DNA of 64,000 nt from SABY01 sp964593705 (GTDB lineage: Bacteria; Bacteroidota; Bacteroidia; Bacteroidales; 4484-276): positions 1-64,000 of the forward strand of contig CAZQIV010000009.1 in the NCBI GenBank assembly GCA_964593705.1, given 5' to 3'. The position numbers and the translations under genes were made by a program. Below the pieces are notes generated by a model that made no database searches, had not been told where the DNA came from, and worked only from the letters and a program-made list of their open reading frames with translations. This document shows, one piece after another, positions 52,022 to 60,992 of this stretch. How positions within the stretch are numbered: position 1 is the stretch's first letter; each line of letters starts with the position of its first letter.

Positions 52022-52528
52022 TTATTTTTCTGCCTCTGCTACCATTTCACCTAATTGTTTTTCGCACAGCAATGCTTCGTAGTCTGCACAATAATTATCA
52101 TAGCGGCAAATCTGTTCGTTGTTTTTATTGAAAACTATTGTGCATGGAACTGTTCCCACATTCATGGCGCGTTTCAAATCACCGTTGATGTCCACGTAGG
52201 TTTCAAAATCATAAGCTTTGCCTTTTACAAAAGGTTTTACATGACTCCACGATCCGTTGCAGTCAACACAAATACTGATTAGCTTTGTGCCCGAATGTTC
52301 CAGCGAATCTTCCCAAACAGCCTGAAGGCTTTCCAGGTTTTCACGGCATTTCTTATCGCTTGACTTCCAAAATACAATTACCGTTGCTTTGTTGATACCG
52401 GTAATATCTTTTATTGAAACTGAATTGCCGTCGAGGTTTTTTATTGTTGCATCAGGTATTGCTGCGGTTTGAGTCCTTGCTGTAAAAGAGATAAAAATTG
52501 CTGCGATTAAAATTGCCAGTGTTTTCAT
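52022..52528 (-). CDS. Exported thioredoxin-fold (TlpA/AhpC-like) protein lacking the first active-site Cys
   Basis: A 168-residue periplasmic or secreted protein from the ATG at 52528 (MKTLAILIAAIFISFTARTQ, signal peptide). The frame is open 8 codons further to a TTG, which is less likely as start. The TlpA-like core is clear: IPDATIKNLDGNSVSIKDI, VIVFWKSSDKKCRENLESLQ, then a cis-Pro-type VGTVPCTIVFNKN. In active relatives the motif is W-C-x-x-C; here the positions are S-D-K-K-C, so Asp58 replaces the attacking Cys while Cys61 remains. Two extra Cys occur in CVDCNG and others near the C-terminus. It is probably not a standard disulfide reductase. It stands alone between repeat regions. Confidence 0.75.
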   Translation of the reverse strand: MKTLAILIAAIFISFTARTQTAAIPDATIKNLDGNSVSIKDITGINKATVIVFWKSSDKKCRENLESLQAVWEDSLEHSGTKLISICVDCNGSWSHVKPFVKGKAYDFETYVDINGDLKRAMNVGTVPCTIVFNKNNEQICRYDNYCADYEALLCEKQLGEMVAEAEK

Positions 52529-53391
52529 GATCTTGCTTTTTAAGTTTAACAATAAGTTAATTTGACATTACTTTGAGTTATCATTGTTGCAGCAAAATTA
52601 ACATGGCACAACTTCAAAATCATGGCAGAAAACCATGATAAAAAAAAATAGCGGATTTCTTTAGAGGACTCTTTTCGGCGTTTTCAGGTGGAAATGCTTT
52701 CGAATACACTTAGAATCCGTTATTAAATAACTTGATGTTTGAGAGGTTTCATTATATCTTTTCATCCATGAACATAGATTCCTTTCCGTCAGCCGATGGA
52801 TACCAATGACAAGTATTTGAATGGAGTTGGGGTACACTTTGTGAGAGAGACCTCTCAGTCTCCGCCAGATGGCGGATCCTTCGAGGTGACAAGGATTTGG
52901 GGGATTTGGGGGTGGGTGAAAGTGGGCGCTTTGCGCCCACTTTCACCCACCCCATACATAGCCCGAGGCTCTGTTATTTCGATGCCGCACCTGCGGCAGG
53001 AGAAATCTTTCAATCTAAGTGAGAAATCTATTCCATAATGTCATTTCACTATGAGATATCCGCCAAATGGCTGGGGCTTGGAACTCGAAAACATGGCACA
53101 CCGGCCTAATATCCTATCCCGAAAAGTTATAAAATTCCAATAATAATTTATAAGATTATTGAACGATGAAATTGCAAATCTTATTAATTAACATAATTAG
53201 AGGGCTTTATGTATGGTTGGAGGTTTGGGGTCTAATTTCCTGATTTTTTTTATTACTTTAGCTATGCAACCATTTATTAGCTTTGTAATCTTATTTGCAA
53301 GATTTCGGACAACTATTTTACGATCATCTTTTTAGCAAGCAAATCCTGCTGAGAAGTGAAAATAAAAACTAACAAACTAATATTTATCATT
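52529..53391. other. Intergenic region between divergent units
   Basis: No credible gene. A strong inverted repeat (GGGGTGGGTGAAAGTGGGCG and complement, 52909-52953, 3-base loop) is flanked by CCTTCGAGGTGACAA and GCCGCACCTGCGGC, words shared with the region at 46200-46440. The promoter for the plus-strand operon should lie near 53250-53390; TTGTAATCTTATTTGC at 53284-53299 is a weak candidate. Confidence 0.55.
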
Positions 53392-56300
53392 ATGAATAAA
53401 ATTTTTACATTGGTTCTAACTGTTATTTTTTTACCGTCTGTACTATTAGCAGAATGGGTATCGGTTGATAACAGTACTTCTAAAACTAATGCTCCACAGG
53501 TTACTTTAATCAGTGACTCAGATAATAGTACAGTTTTACAAATCGAGCTTAGTGGATTTGAATTGAAAGATTTGCCAGCCGATGGAAAAACATTTCAATC
53601 TATTGATTTATTTACTGAAATATTTACAACAAAAGAAGGCTATCCTGAGCTACCCTACATCGCAAAAATATTGGCTATTCCTGATCAATCGGGCATTTCG
53701 GTTGAGGTGATTGAAACCGGAGAAGTTCAGACTTTCCAAAATATAAATATCCCCCCTGCCAGGCAAAGCTGGTGGGAAGGCGATCCCGAGCCTTCTTATG
53801 ATATGAATACAGATGCCTACAGTATGGATTCTTTTTATCCTGCCAAAATGGTAAGCATTGAGGAACCATCAGTATTTAGAGATTTTCGTATTTCACGTGT
53901 CTCCTTATTTCCGGTACGTTACAACCCGGCCAAAAAAGAACTTCAGGTGGTAAGCTCAATGACCATAAAAGTTACCTACGGAAAAGGAAAAATAGTAAAT
54001 CCTAAAACTTCACAAAAAAGAGCAATCGCACCATCCTACGCCAAATTATACAAAAGCACTATTTTTAATTATAAAGAAGTTTTAAATCGTGTGTATGGCG
54101 GCCGTGAAGATGGCGAAGAGTTGATGCTATGCATTATGCCCGATGAGTTTGTTGAAAGCTTCCAAACTTATGCCGACTGGAATCGTCAAACAGGAACCGA
54201 TGTGCATATAACTAAATTTAGTGATATTGGTGCCACCGCCAACAACCCGAATACTGTTAAAGATCATATCTCGGATGCCTATTACAATTGGGAAGTGCCA
54301 CCAACTTATGTGCTGGTAATCGGTGACAAAGATGTGTTCCCCTACAAAACTGTATCCTATCCCGACTATTCGTTTCCAAGTGATAATTTTTATGTAGAAA
54401 TTGACGGAGGTGACTATTTTCCGGAAATGATGATTGGCCGTTTTACCAACCAGGGTGATTACAGGATGCGGGTGATGATCAACAAATTTCAGTTGTATGA
54501 ACAATATCCATACACCGATGAAACCGATTGGTTTAAAGAAGGAATTTGTTGCTCAAATAACGATTATGACTCTCAGGTTGAAACCAAACGTTTTGCCTAT
54601 AGATGTATGACCATTGACGGTGGTTTTACCCACGTTGATACTTTAATGAGCGATGGTAATGGTTGGGGTTATGATTGCTCTATGGATGTGGGTGATATAG
54701 TAAATGCTATTGAAGATGGTCGAAGTTTCCTCAACTACCGGGGCGAAGGTTGGTATAGCGGCTGGAGTGCTACATGTTATAATTTTGACCAATCGGATGT
54801 TAAGGATTTAGAGAATGGACAAAAATTTACCTTCGTAACAAGCATTGGTTGCGGTGTGGCGGGATATCAGTCCAGTGGGGGTAACTGTTTTGGAGAAGAG
54901 TGGGTTCAAATGGGAACAATATCGGAACCTCGTGGAGGTTGTGCATTTATTGGCCCAACATCAAATACCCACACAACCTATAACAACAAGATCGATAAAG
55001 GTATTTACGTGGGGATGTTTCGCGAAGAAATGGATACACCCGGCCAGGCTATGGTAAGGGGAAAATTGTATTTATACAATGTATATGGAAACGACTATAA
55101 TACCGAATACCATTACCAGGTATTTCATGTTTTGGGCGATCCAAGTCTGCATATATGGAAAGATGTGCCCCTTGAAGTAAATGTTGACCATCTGGCCAGC
55201 ATTCCGGTTGGAAATAATCAGCTTGAAGTTACGGTTACTTTCGAGGGTTCGGGATTGCCGGCCGATAGCGCCATTGTTTGTGTTACCAACAATGAAATTT
55301 TTGCTACCGCTTATTGTGATGTAAATGGGGTTGCAGTGTTAGATATTGTTCCTACTGTACAAGACTCACTTACAATTACAGTTCGTGGTGGAAATGTATA
55401 TCCCCATCAGAGTGCAATAGAAGTTACACAGCCCGAAGAACTTGTAGAACCCGAAGGTGAACCCGAAATGGTTGACCTTGATGGCAACAATGATGGATTG
55501 CTAAATCCTAACGAAAACTGCGAAGTAACTTTTACACTCAAAAACTGGGGCGTTATTTCAGTAAATAATATTCAGGGTACTATATCTTCAACCGACCCGT
55601 ACGTTCAGATCATCACCACATCACCGGTTTCTTTTGGAAACCTGGCTCCCGGAGCTATGGCTACCGGCGACCCATTCGAGTTTCATGTGGATGAAAATTG
55701 CCCGATTGGACAAAACATCATTTTTACTCTCAATGTAAGCAGCACGCTAAGCTCCTGGCAATATAGTTTTCATGCTGTAATAAAAGGGTGCGCTTTAGCA
55801 TTCGATAATTATATGGTTGGTGATGAGGGTTCACCCGAAACAAATTACCGTATGGATCCGGGTGAAACAGTGAGGTTGTTTATGTCGATTACAAATCCTG
55901 GTGAAGATGTTGCCCCCAACGTAATGGGTGTGCTTTCAACCAGCGACCCATATATGACCATTGATGATGAAATGGCTACTTTCGGTACAATTGAAATTGA
56001 CGGTGAAGCCATCAATACCGAAGATTATTTTGTAGTTTCTATCAGTCCTGGATGTCCAACAAACTATATGGCTCAATTTACATTGGAACTCTATACCCAA
56101 AACGGATTTTATCCCTACGAAACAGAAATTATTCATGGATTTCCTGTTGCTCTGCCGGTAGCTTCCGACTATTCCGGCCCTGATGCGTACGGGTATTATG
56201 CCTATTCTAACGATGATTCATTTTACGATCAAACGCCCGCCTATAACTGGTTCGAATTAGAAGGAATTGGAAGTCAGCTTAACATTTTTGGTGAAAGCGA

Positions 56301-57156
56301 TTATACCGAAACCGTTGATTTGCCATTTAACTTTATGTATTATGGCCTTGAATATTCAAAGCTGCGTATAAGCACTGATGGCTGGATGGCCTTTGGCAAT
56401 GGAGTACAAACAGCCCCGGTAAATTATTCGTTACCGCATAACGACATCATCAACAATATGGTGGCCGTTTTTTGGGACGATCTTTACAATGTTGAATATG
56501 AGGATGGCGAAATCATGTTTTATCATGATCAGGATAATAACAGATTTATTGTTGAATGGGATAGCATAACGCTCAATAACCTAAATCCTGAACCCATTCG
56601 CCAGGAATTTCAGGCCATTTTGTTAGACCCCGCCTATTACGAAACTACCACCGGTGATGGTGAAATTTTGATGCAGTACAAAAGAATGGAAGACGTAATT
56701 ACAAGTACTGTTGGCATCGAAAATAATAGCCAGGATATTGGACTGCAATATGTTTTTAATAATAATTATAACCCTACCGCTTCCGAAATTAAAAATGGTG
56801 TGGCCATTAAATTTACCACTGAATCGCCTTTCGTTACAATAATAGTATCGGTTGATGAAGATGAAGGGATAGCTGCAAATGAATTTGGATTGATGCAAAA
56901 TTCGCCTAACCCTTTTAACTCTTCTACCCAAATCGACTACATTCTTCAAGAAGACGACAATATCAGGGTTGAAGTTTACGATATTCGTGGGGAGCTTGTG
57001 AGCCGCTTATTCGAAGGGCCACAGCAAGCAGGTAAACACAGATTAACCTGGAATGGTGAAAGTGATCAGGGAATTGAAATAAATTCCGGGGTTTATTTTA
57101 TCCGGCTATATTCAGGCAGCTTGTCGCAAACAATGAAAACACTAAAGCTGGACTAA
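53392..57156 (+). CDS. C25-family (gingipain-like) cysteine peptidase, T9SS-type C-terminus
   Basis: A 1254-residue exported protein from the ATG at 53392 (MNKIFTLVLTVIFLPSVLLA, signal peptide); a GTG 12 codons upstream is less likely. Residues about 30-200 form the C25 propeptide-like region (ISRVSLFPVRYNPAKKELQV). The catalytic region, about 240-600, has YVLVIGDKDVFPY, LNYRGEGWYSGW and FVTSIGCGVAGYQ, GPTSNTHTTYNN. Cys487 fits the nucleophile; the position of the family's catalytic His (usually N-Y-x-G-H-G) is Glu452. Ig-like/CARDB repeats follow, then a domain of about 180 residues, and a FlgD-like T9SS-type end (NSPNPFNSSTQIDY, SGVYFIRL, MKTLKLD). It is the first gene of the seven-gene run, 23 bases before pgsB, so a link to the polymer system is inferred. 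Confidence 0.8.
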   Translation: MNKIFTLVLTVIFLPSVLLAEWVSVDNSTSKTNAPQVTLISDSDNSTVLQIELSGFELKDLPADGKTFQSIDLFTEIFTTKEGYPELPYIAKILAIPDQSGISVEVIETGEVQTFQNINIPPARQSWWEGDPEPSYDMNTDAYSMDSFYPAKMVSIEEPSVFRDFRISRVSLFPVRYNPAKKELQVVSSMTIKVTYGKGKIVNPKTSQKRAIAPSYAKLYKSTIFNYKEVLNRVYGGREDGEELMLCIMPDEFVESFQTYADWNRQTGTDVHITKFSDIGATANNPNTVKDHISDAYYNWEVPPTYVLVIGDKDVFPYKTVSYPDYSFPSDNFYVEIDGGDYFPEMMIGRFTNQGDYRMRVMINKFQLYEQYPYTDETDWFKEGICCSNNDYDSQVETKRFAYRCMTIDGGFTHVDTLMSDGNGWGYDCSMDVGDIVNAIEDGRSFLNYRGEGWYSGWSATCYNFDQSDVKDLENGQKFTFVTSIGCGVAGYQSSGGNCFGEEWVQMGTISEPRGGCAFIGPTSNTHTTYNNKIDKGIYVGMFREEMDTPGQAMVRGKLYLYNVYGNDYNTEYHYQVFHVLGDPSLHIWKDVPLEVNVDHLASIPVGNNQLEVTVTFEGSGLPADSAIVCVTNNEIFATAYCDVNGVAVLDIVPTVQDSLTITVRGGNVYPHQSAIEVTQPEELVEPEGEPEMVDLDGNNDGLLNPNENCEVTFTLKNWGVISVNNIQGTISSTDPYVQIITTSPVSFGNLAPGAMATGDPFEFHVDENCPIGQNIIFTLNVSSTLSSWQYSFHAVIKGCALAFDNYMVGDEGSPETNYRMDPGETVRLFMSITNPGEDVAPNVMGVLSTSDPYMTIDDEMATFGTIEIDGEAINTEDYFVVSISPGCPTNYMAQFTLELYTQNGFYPYETEIIHGFPVALPVASDYSGPDAYGYYAYSNDDSFYDQTPAYNWFELEGIGSQLNIFGESDYTETVDLPFNFMYYGLEYSKLRISTDGWMAFGNGVQTAPVNYSLPHNDIINNMVAVFWDDLYNVEYEDGEIMFYHDQDNNRFIVEWDSITLNNLNPEPIRQEFQAILLDPAYYETTTGDGEILMQYKRMEDVITSTVGIENNSQDIGLQYVFNNNYNPTASEIKNGVAIKFTTESPFVTIIVSVDEDEGIAANEFGLMQNSPNPFNSSTQIDYILQEDDNIRVEVYDIRGELVSRLFEGPQQAGKHRLTWNGESDQGIEINSGVYFIRLYSGSLSQTMKTLKLD

Positions 57157-57179
57157 CATCACCTGTGAATTAGCGGATC

Positions 57180-58358
57180 ATGTACAGCTTTTATGTTTTA
57201 CTTACCATCATTATTCTTGCTTCTATTGCCGGGGTAATCGAATATGCCAGGCATCAGAAAAGGGTAAATTCCATCCCGATGCGCATCCATATTAATGGCA
57301 CCCGCGGAAAATCAAGCGTTACTCGTTTGGTGGGTGCCGGCTTGAGGGCAGGGGGTATTTCTAATATTGTAAAGGTTACCGGAACATTTCCCCGCCTAAT
57401 TCTTGAAGATGGTACTGAAACGTACATTCACAGGAAATCATCAGCAAATATCATAGAGCAATTGTCGATTGTTGAATTTGCAGCAAAACGTAAGGCAAAA
57501 GCACTCGTTATGGAGTGCATGGCTTTGCAGCCGCAATATCAAACCATAACCGAAAAACACATGGTACGGTCTAACATTAGTGTTATGACGAATGTGAGGT
57601 TGGATCATACCGATATTATGGGTCATACCCTTTCGGAAATTGCAGAAACCCTGGGGCGGACAATCCCTAAAAAGCAGCACTTCTTTACTGCCGAAAATAT
57701 CATTCCACAAGAATTGAAAAGGATCGCTGATCGCCGAAAAACCGAATTTCATTTGGTTAACGGGGATATGGTGTCTATTGATGAGATGAAAGGCTTTAGT
57801 TATATCGAACACCGGGATAACGTGGCGCTTGCTTTGGCTATATGTAATCATGCAGGTGTTGATCGCCAAACAGCGCTGTTGGGAATGTATGATGCCATCC
57901 CTGATGCAGGAGCTTTGAGGGCCTATAAGATTGATGCTTTTGGTAAACGATTGGTTTTTTACAATGCCTTTGCCGCCAACGATCCTGATTCTACCATGAT
58001 GATCTGGAAGAAGATTCGGGATGAAGTAGGCCTTGAGGGTGTAAAAATTGTATTGCTCAATACCCGGCAAGATCGCCTTGATCGTGCTAAGCAATTGGCC
58101 GAAATGTCGGCTAAACATCTAAAAAATGGAGCAGATTACTTGATGCTTATCGGGCAATCCACCGAAGTGGTGGCACACATGGCTATGAGCTATGGGTTTC
58201 CACAGAAAAAAATTGTGAACCTTGGATATACAACTCCTGTAAAGATTTTTGAAAAAGTACTATCACTAACTGATAAAGAATCATCGATTGTTGCCATAGG
58301 AAATATGGGTGGTATGGGCGCCGAAACTGCTGAATATTTTGAAAACAGAAGCATATAA
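57180..58358 (+). CDS. pgsB: Poly-gamma-glutamate synthase PgsB (CapB)
   Basis: A 392-residue membrane-anchored Mur-ligase-like enzyme that polymerises glutamate through gamma linkages with ATP. An N-terminal membrane helix (1-22, YVLLTIIILASIAGVIEYA) is followed by the P-loop INGTRGKSSVTRL (38-50), NVRLDHTDIMG and GNMGGMGAETAEYF near the C-terminus. Length equals the usual PgsB length of about 390. It is followed after 5 bases by pgsC. The ATP-binding and Mur-type motifs are intact, so it should be active. No pgsA/capA homologue is seen in this window, and no capD (gamma-glutamyl transpeptidase) either. Confidence 0.93.
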   Translation: MYSFYVLLTIIILASIAGVIEYARHQKRVNSIPMRIHINGTRGKSSVTRLVGAGLRAGGISNIVKVTGTFPRLILEDGTETYIHRKSSANIIEQLSIVEFAAKRKAKALVMECMALQPQYQTITEKHMVRSNISVMTNVRLDHTDIMGHTLSEIAETLGRTIPKKQHFFTAENIIPQELKRIADRRKTEFHLVNGDMVSIDEMKGFSYIEHRDNVALALAICNHAGVDRQTALLGMYDAIPDAGALRAYKIDAFGKRLVFYNAFAANDPDSTMMIWKKIRDEVGLEGVKIVLLNTRQDRLDRAKQLAEMSAKHLKNGADYLMLIGQSTEVVAHMAMSYGFPQKKIVNLGYTTPVKIFEKVLSLTDKESSIVAIGNMGGMGAETAEYFENRSI

Positions 58359-58363
58359 AAAAA

Positions 58364-58813
58364 ATGATTGAATTAGCCATAACCTTAGGTTTGATTTTTA
58401 GTTTGTTGTCGTACGAAGTATTTGGCCTTGCTGCCGGAGGAATCGTTGTTCCGGGATACATTGCACTACAACTCTCGCATCCCGACCGGCTCGTTGGAGT
58501 CCTGGTGGTGAGCTTTGTTACTTTTCTTATTATAAAGGTTTTAGGTAACTACACCTTTTTATATGGGCGTCGCCAAATGGTGCTGGCTTTATTGATAGGT
58601 TGCCTGCTTGCCAATTTCTCACGCTATTTTCTTGCTATCGACATCGGTGGAAGTACCCTCGAATTGCAGGCTGTGGGTTGGGTTATTCCCGGGCTAATTG
58701 CACATTGGTTTGGAAAGCAAGGCGTTTTTAAAACCATTAGCGTGTTGTTTGTATCATCAGTACTTGTAAGGTTAATTTTGATTTTATTTTTTGCAGGTGC
58801 GCTTTTACCATAA
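58364..58813 (+). CDS. pgsC: Poly-gamma-glutamate synthesis membrane protein PgsC (CapC)
   Basis: A 149-residue integral membrane protein, the exact usual PgsC length, that works with PgsB in the inner-membrane synthase. Hydrophobic helices cover almost the whole chain. The family motif AAGGIVVPGYIALQLSHPDRL lies at about residues 22-42, and GRRQMVLALLIGC follows at about 66-78. It starts 5 bases after pgsB and ends 18 bases before pgsW, so the three are translated from one message. Assignment rests on the motif, size and position directly after pgsB. Confidence 0.92.
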   Translation: MIELAITLGLIFSLLSYEVFGLAAGGIVVPGYIALQLSHPDRLVGVLVVSFVTFLIIKVLGNYTFLYGRRQMVLALLIGCLLANFSRYFLAIDIGGSTLELQAVGWVIPGLIAHWFGKQGVFKTISVLFVSSVLVRLILILFFAGALLP

Positions 58814-58831
58814 TGCTTAAAGAGAAAATTA

Positions 58832-59989
58832 ATGTATAGATTCAGAGCAAAATCCAACATCGTATTAAGTGTTTTGTCCTTACTGGCATTGCTGGCATTT
58901 ATTGCCGTCGAAAATGGGAAGGTTGATGTTAAACAGGAGTGGTATCAGGAAAAGCTCGATGCTGCTGAATTATCACAGCTTGCCGCAAATCAGCTTAAAA
59001 GCCATCGGCTGGAAAAAGGTATTTTTATCGATGTGATAAACGATCCTAACCAAACCGCCCTAATTGGTCAGGAGTTTACTATGATTACCACCGACCGTGG
59101 TGATATTGATGCTAAATTATCCTCAACAAATCCCAACTTTGCTGCAGTTATTATTCAGCTTTTAAAAGATGCTGATCTTGAGGATGGCGACCATGTGGCC
59201 ATTGCCTTCACCGGTTCATTTCCTGCATTAAATATCTCGGTATTGGCTGCCATCGAAACACTCGATCTTGTCCCGATTATAATTACATCAGTTGGGGCTT
59301 CAAATTTTGGCGCTAACGATCCGAATTTTACCTGGCTCGACATGGAGCATGTATTGAATGAGTCAAATATTTTTCATAATCGTTCTGTAGCTGCTTCAAT
59401 TGGTGGTGGGCAAGATATAGGTCGTGGCTTGAGTCCCGAAGGCCGTCAATTGATTACCGATGCCATCAAAAGAAACGATATGGAGTTTATTGATGAAAAT
59501 CACCTCGAAAACAGTATCAGCCAAAGGCTTGACATATATGAAAAACACAGCAAGGGAAAGCCCGTGAAAGCTTTTATTAATGTTGGTGGTGGTATTGCCA
59601 GTCTGGGAAACACAATCAACGGTAAGCTTATTAAGCCCGGATTAACTGAGTATTTGCCAATGCAAAATTTTCCTGTAAAAGGAGTTATTATCGAAATGGG
59701 ACAAAAAGGAATTCCCATTATTCATCTGCTGAATATCAAAAAATTATTAGCCGAATTTGACTTACCTTACAGCCCGGTGCCTTTGCCTGTACCTGGTGAT
59801 GGTGGAATATTTACTCAGAAAAAATATAGTCTTGTAGTAACAGCCATAGCTACTGCCATTCTTGTGCTTGTAATAATCCTTGTTTATATCAGCGAACGTA
59901 AATACCACCAACTGGGAAGCGACGTGGTAGCATTTACCGAAAAACAAAAAACACATCAAAATGAGGCGGAGGATGTTCCGGTTCTGTAA
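58832..59989 (+). CDS. pgsW: Poly-gamma-glutamate system protein (PgsW-type)
   Basis: A 385-residue inner-membrane protein with an N-terminal helix (about 7-26, IVLSVLSLLALLAFIAVENG), a large soluble domain, a C-terminal helix (about 334-355, VVTAIATAILVLVIILVYIS) and a short charged tail. The soluble part contains VAIAFTGSFPALNISVLAAI, TSVGASNFGANDPNFTWLDM, SIGGGQDIGRGLSPEGR and FINVGGGIASLGNTING. These fit the poly-gamma-glutamate system protein family that accompanies pgsB and pgsC in some bacteria. Its biochemical role is not established; a polymerase partner or export accessory is likely. Gene order pgsB-pgsC-pgsW supports the call. Confidence 0.85.
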   Translation: MYRFRAKSNIVLSVLSLLALLAFIAVENGKVDVKQEWYQEKLDAAELSQLAANQLKSHRLEKGIFIDVINDPNQTALIGQEFTMITTDRGDIDAKLSSTNPNFAAVIIQLLKDADLEDGDHVAIAFTGSFPALNISVLAAIETLDLVPIIITSVGASNFGANDPNFTWLDMEHVLNESNIFHNRSVAASIGGGQDIGRGLSPEGRQLITDAIKRNDMEFIDENHLENSISQRLDIYEKHSKGKPVKAFINVGGGIASLGNTINGKLIKPGLTEYLPMQNFPVKGVIIEMGQKGIPIIHLLNIKKLLAEFDLPYSPVPLPVPGDGGIFTQKKYSLVVTAIATAILVLVIILVYISERKYHQLGSDVVAFTEKQKTHQNEAEDVPVL

Positions 59990-60030
59990 TTAAACTATAA
60001 ATTGAGAATATAAATTAAAACAAAAACACT

Positions 60031-60945
60031 ATGAAAAAGAATTTACTTCTCCTGCTATTAATCGTTTTTCTTAGCTCATCATGGGCATTTGCACAAAAAA
60101 GCAGCAGTAAAAAAACACTGAAACCTACAATGTTTAATGAAAAGGTTTCGATAAAAAGTGGGGATAAAACCAGGAATTATTATTCCCTTGATGCAAACAA
60201 AGCTGCCATGGTCTTTCTTAAAGGTCCCGGAGTGCTGCGTGTAATTACACGTTGTGCTTTTGCCAAAGGGCAGAATAATAAACTTAACTATGAAGTGTTC
60301 TACACTATTAATGGTGGCGAACAACAAACCGCCAAAATAAAAGGCGCACAGCGGACAACAAAAGCTTCTTACAAGGATGCAAATATGGGGACTCCCGGGC
60401 AGCTCGAAGACTTTGAAATTGAATTGGGACGAGGTGATCATTCTATTCAGTTTCTATCTGTAGATGGCCAGGTTTCGCTTGCGGCACGCTACATTTTTTC
60501 GGCCGGAAAAGTGAAAAAGAAAAAGTGGATAGCCTTTAACCCGGTTATGCCCAATCAACCGGTCGATCTGATAACACGCGAAAATATTGTGAGTTACAGC
60601 CGTTTTTCTCTCGATAAACCGCTCAGGATTGAGGTAATTGGACCAACACAGGTACGCGTACTAACCCGCGTTGAAAATCACTATCAGATGCGTGGAAGAA
60701 TCCAATACCGAATTCAGGTGAAGGAGGAAGATGAAGTAATTAATACCTATTCACTCAGTAGCAAACGATCGCAGGTTACTGTTTACAGCAACGACAAATC
60801 ATTACTGCCAGGAACAGCATGTGAGTTTGTAATCGATGTGCCCAAAGGAAAACATACCTACGAAATTATGCCTTTGGATAAAGATAAGAGCACTGTTTTG
60901 GGGAGGTTTTTAATTCCTGAAACGGATGTGAAACTCAGTAATTAG
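60031..60945 (+). CDS. Secreted protein of the pgs operon, unknown function
   Basis: A 304-residue protein with a signal peptide (1-21, MKKNLLLLLLIVFLSSSWAFA) and no membrane helix, so probably periplasmic. The sequence is beta-rich (LKGPGVLRVITRCAF, GPTQVRVLTRVENHYQM) and falls into two similar halves: each has a GPxxxRVxTR core (about residues 70 and 209) followed by a repeated charged beta hairpin, so it may be an internal duplication of an Ig-like or jelly-roll fold. Basic residues are abundant (KSSSKKTLK, GKVKKKKW), which could suit contact with an anionic polymer such as poly-gamma-glutamate. Position 41 bases after pgsW and 47 before the barrel gene suggests a role in assembly or export. 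I do not recognise a named family. Confidence 0.7.
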   Translation: MKKNLLLLLLIVFLSSSWAFAQKSSSKKTLKPTMFNEKVSIKSGDKTRNYYSLDANKAAMVFLKGPGVLRVITRCAFAKGQNNKLNYEVFYTINGGEQQTAKIKGAQRTTKASYKDANMGTPGQLEDFEIELGRGDHSIQFLSVDGQVSLAARYIFSAGKVKKKKWIAFNPVMPNQPVDLITRENIVSYSRFSLDKPLRIEVIGPTQVRVLTRVENHYQMRGRIQYRIQVKEEDEVINTYSLSSKRSQVTVYSNDKSLLPGTACEFVIDVPKGKHTYEIMPLDKDKSTVLGRFLIPETDVKLSN

Positions 60946-60992
60946 CCTACGTATTTTTTTCGGAAATATTCCGGATAGCTAAAGTTTAAACT

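Noticed and set aside
57441..58118. 225-codon minus-strand reading frame
   Set aside because: Shadow of pgsB, whose motifs are intact on the plus strand.
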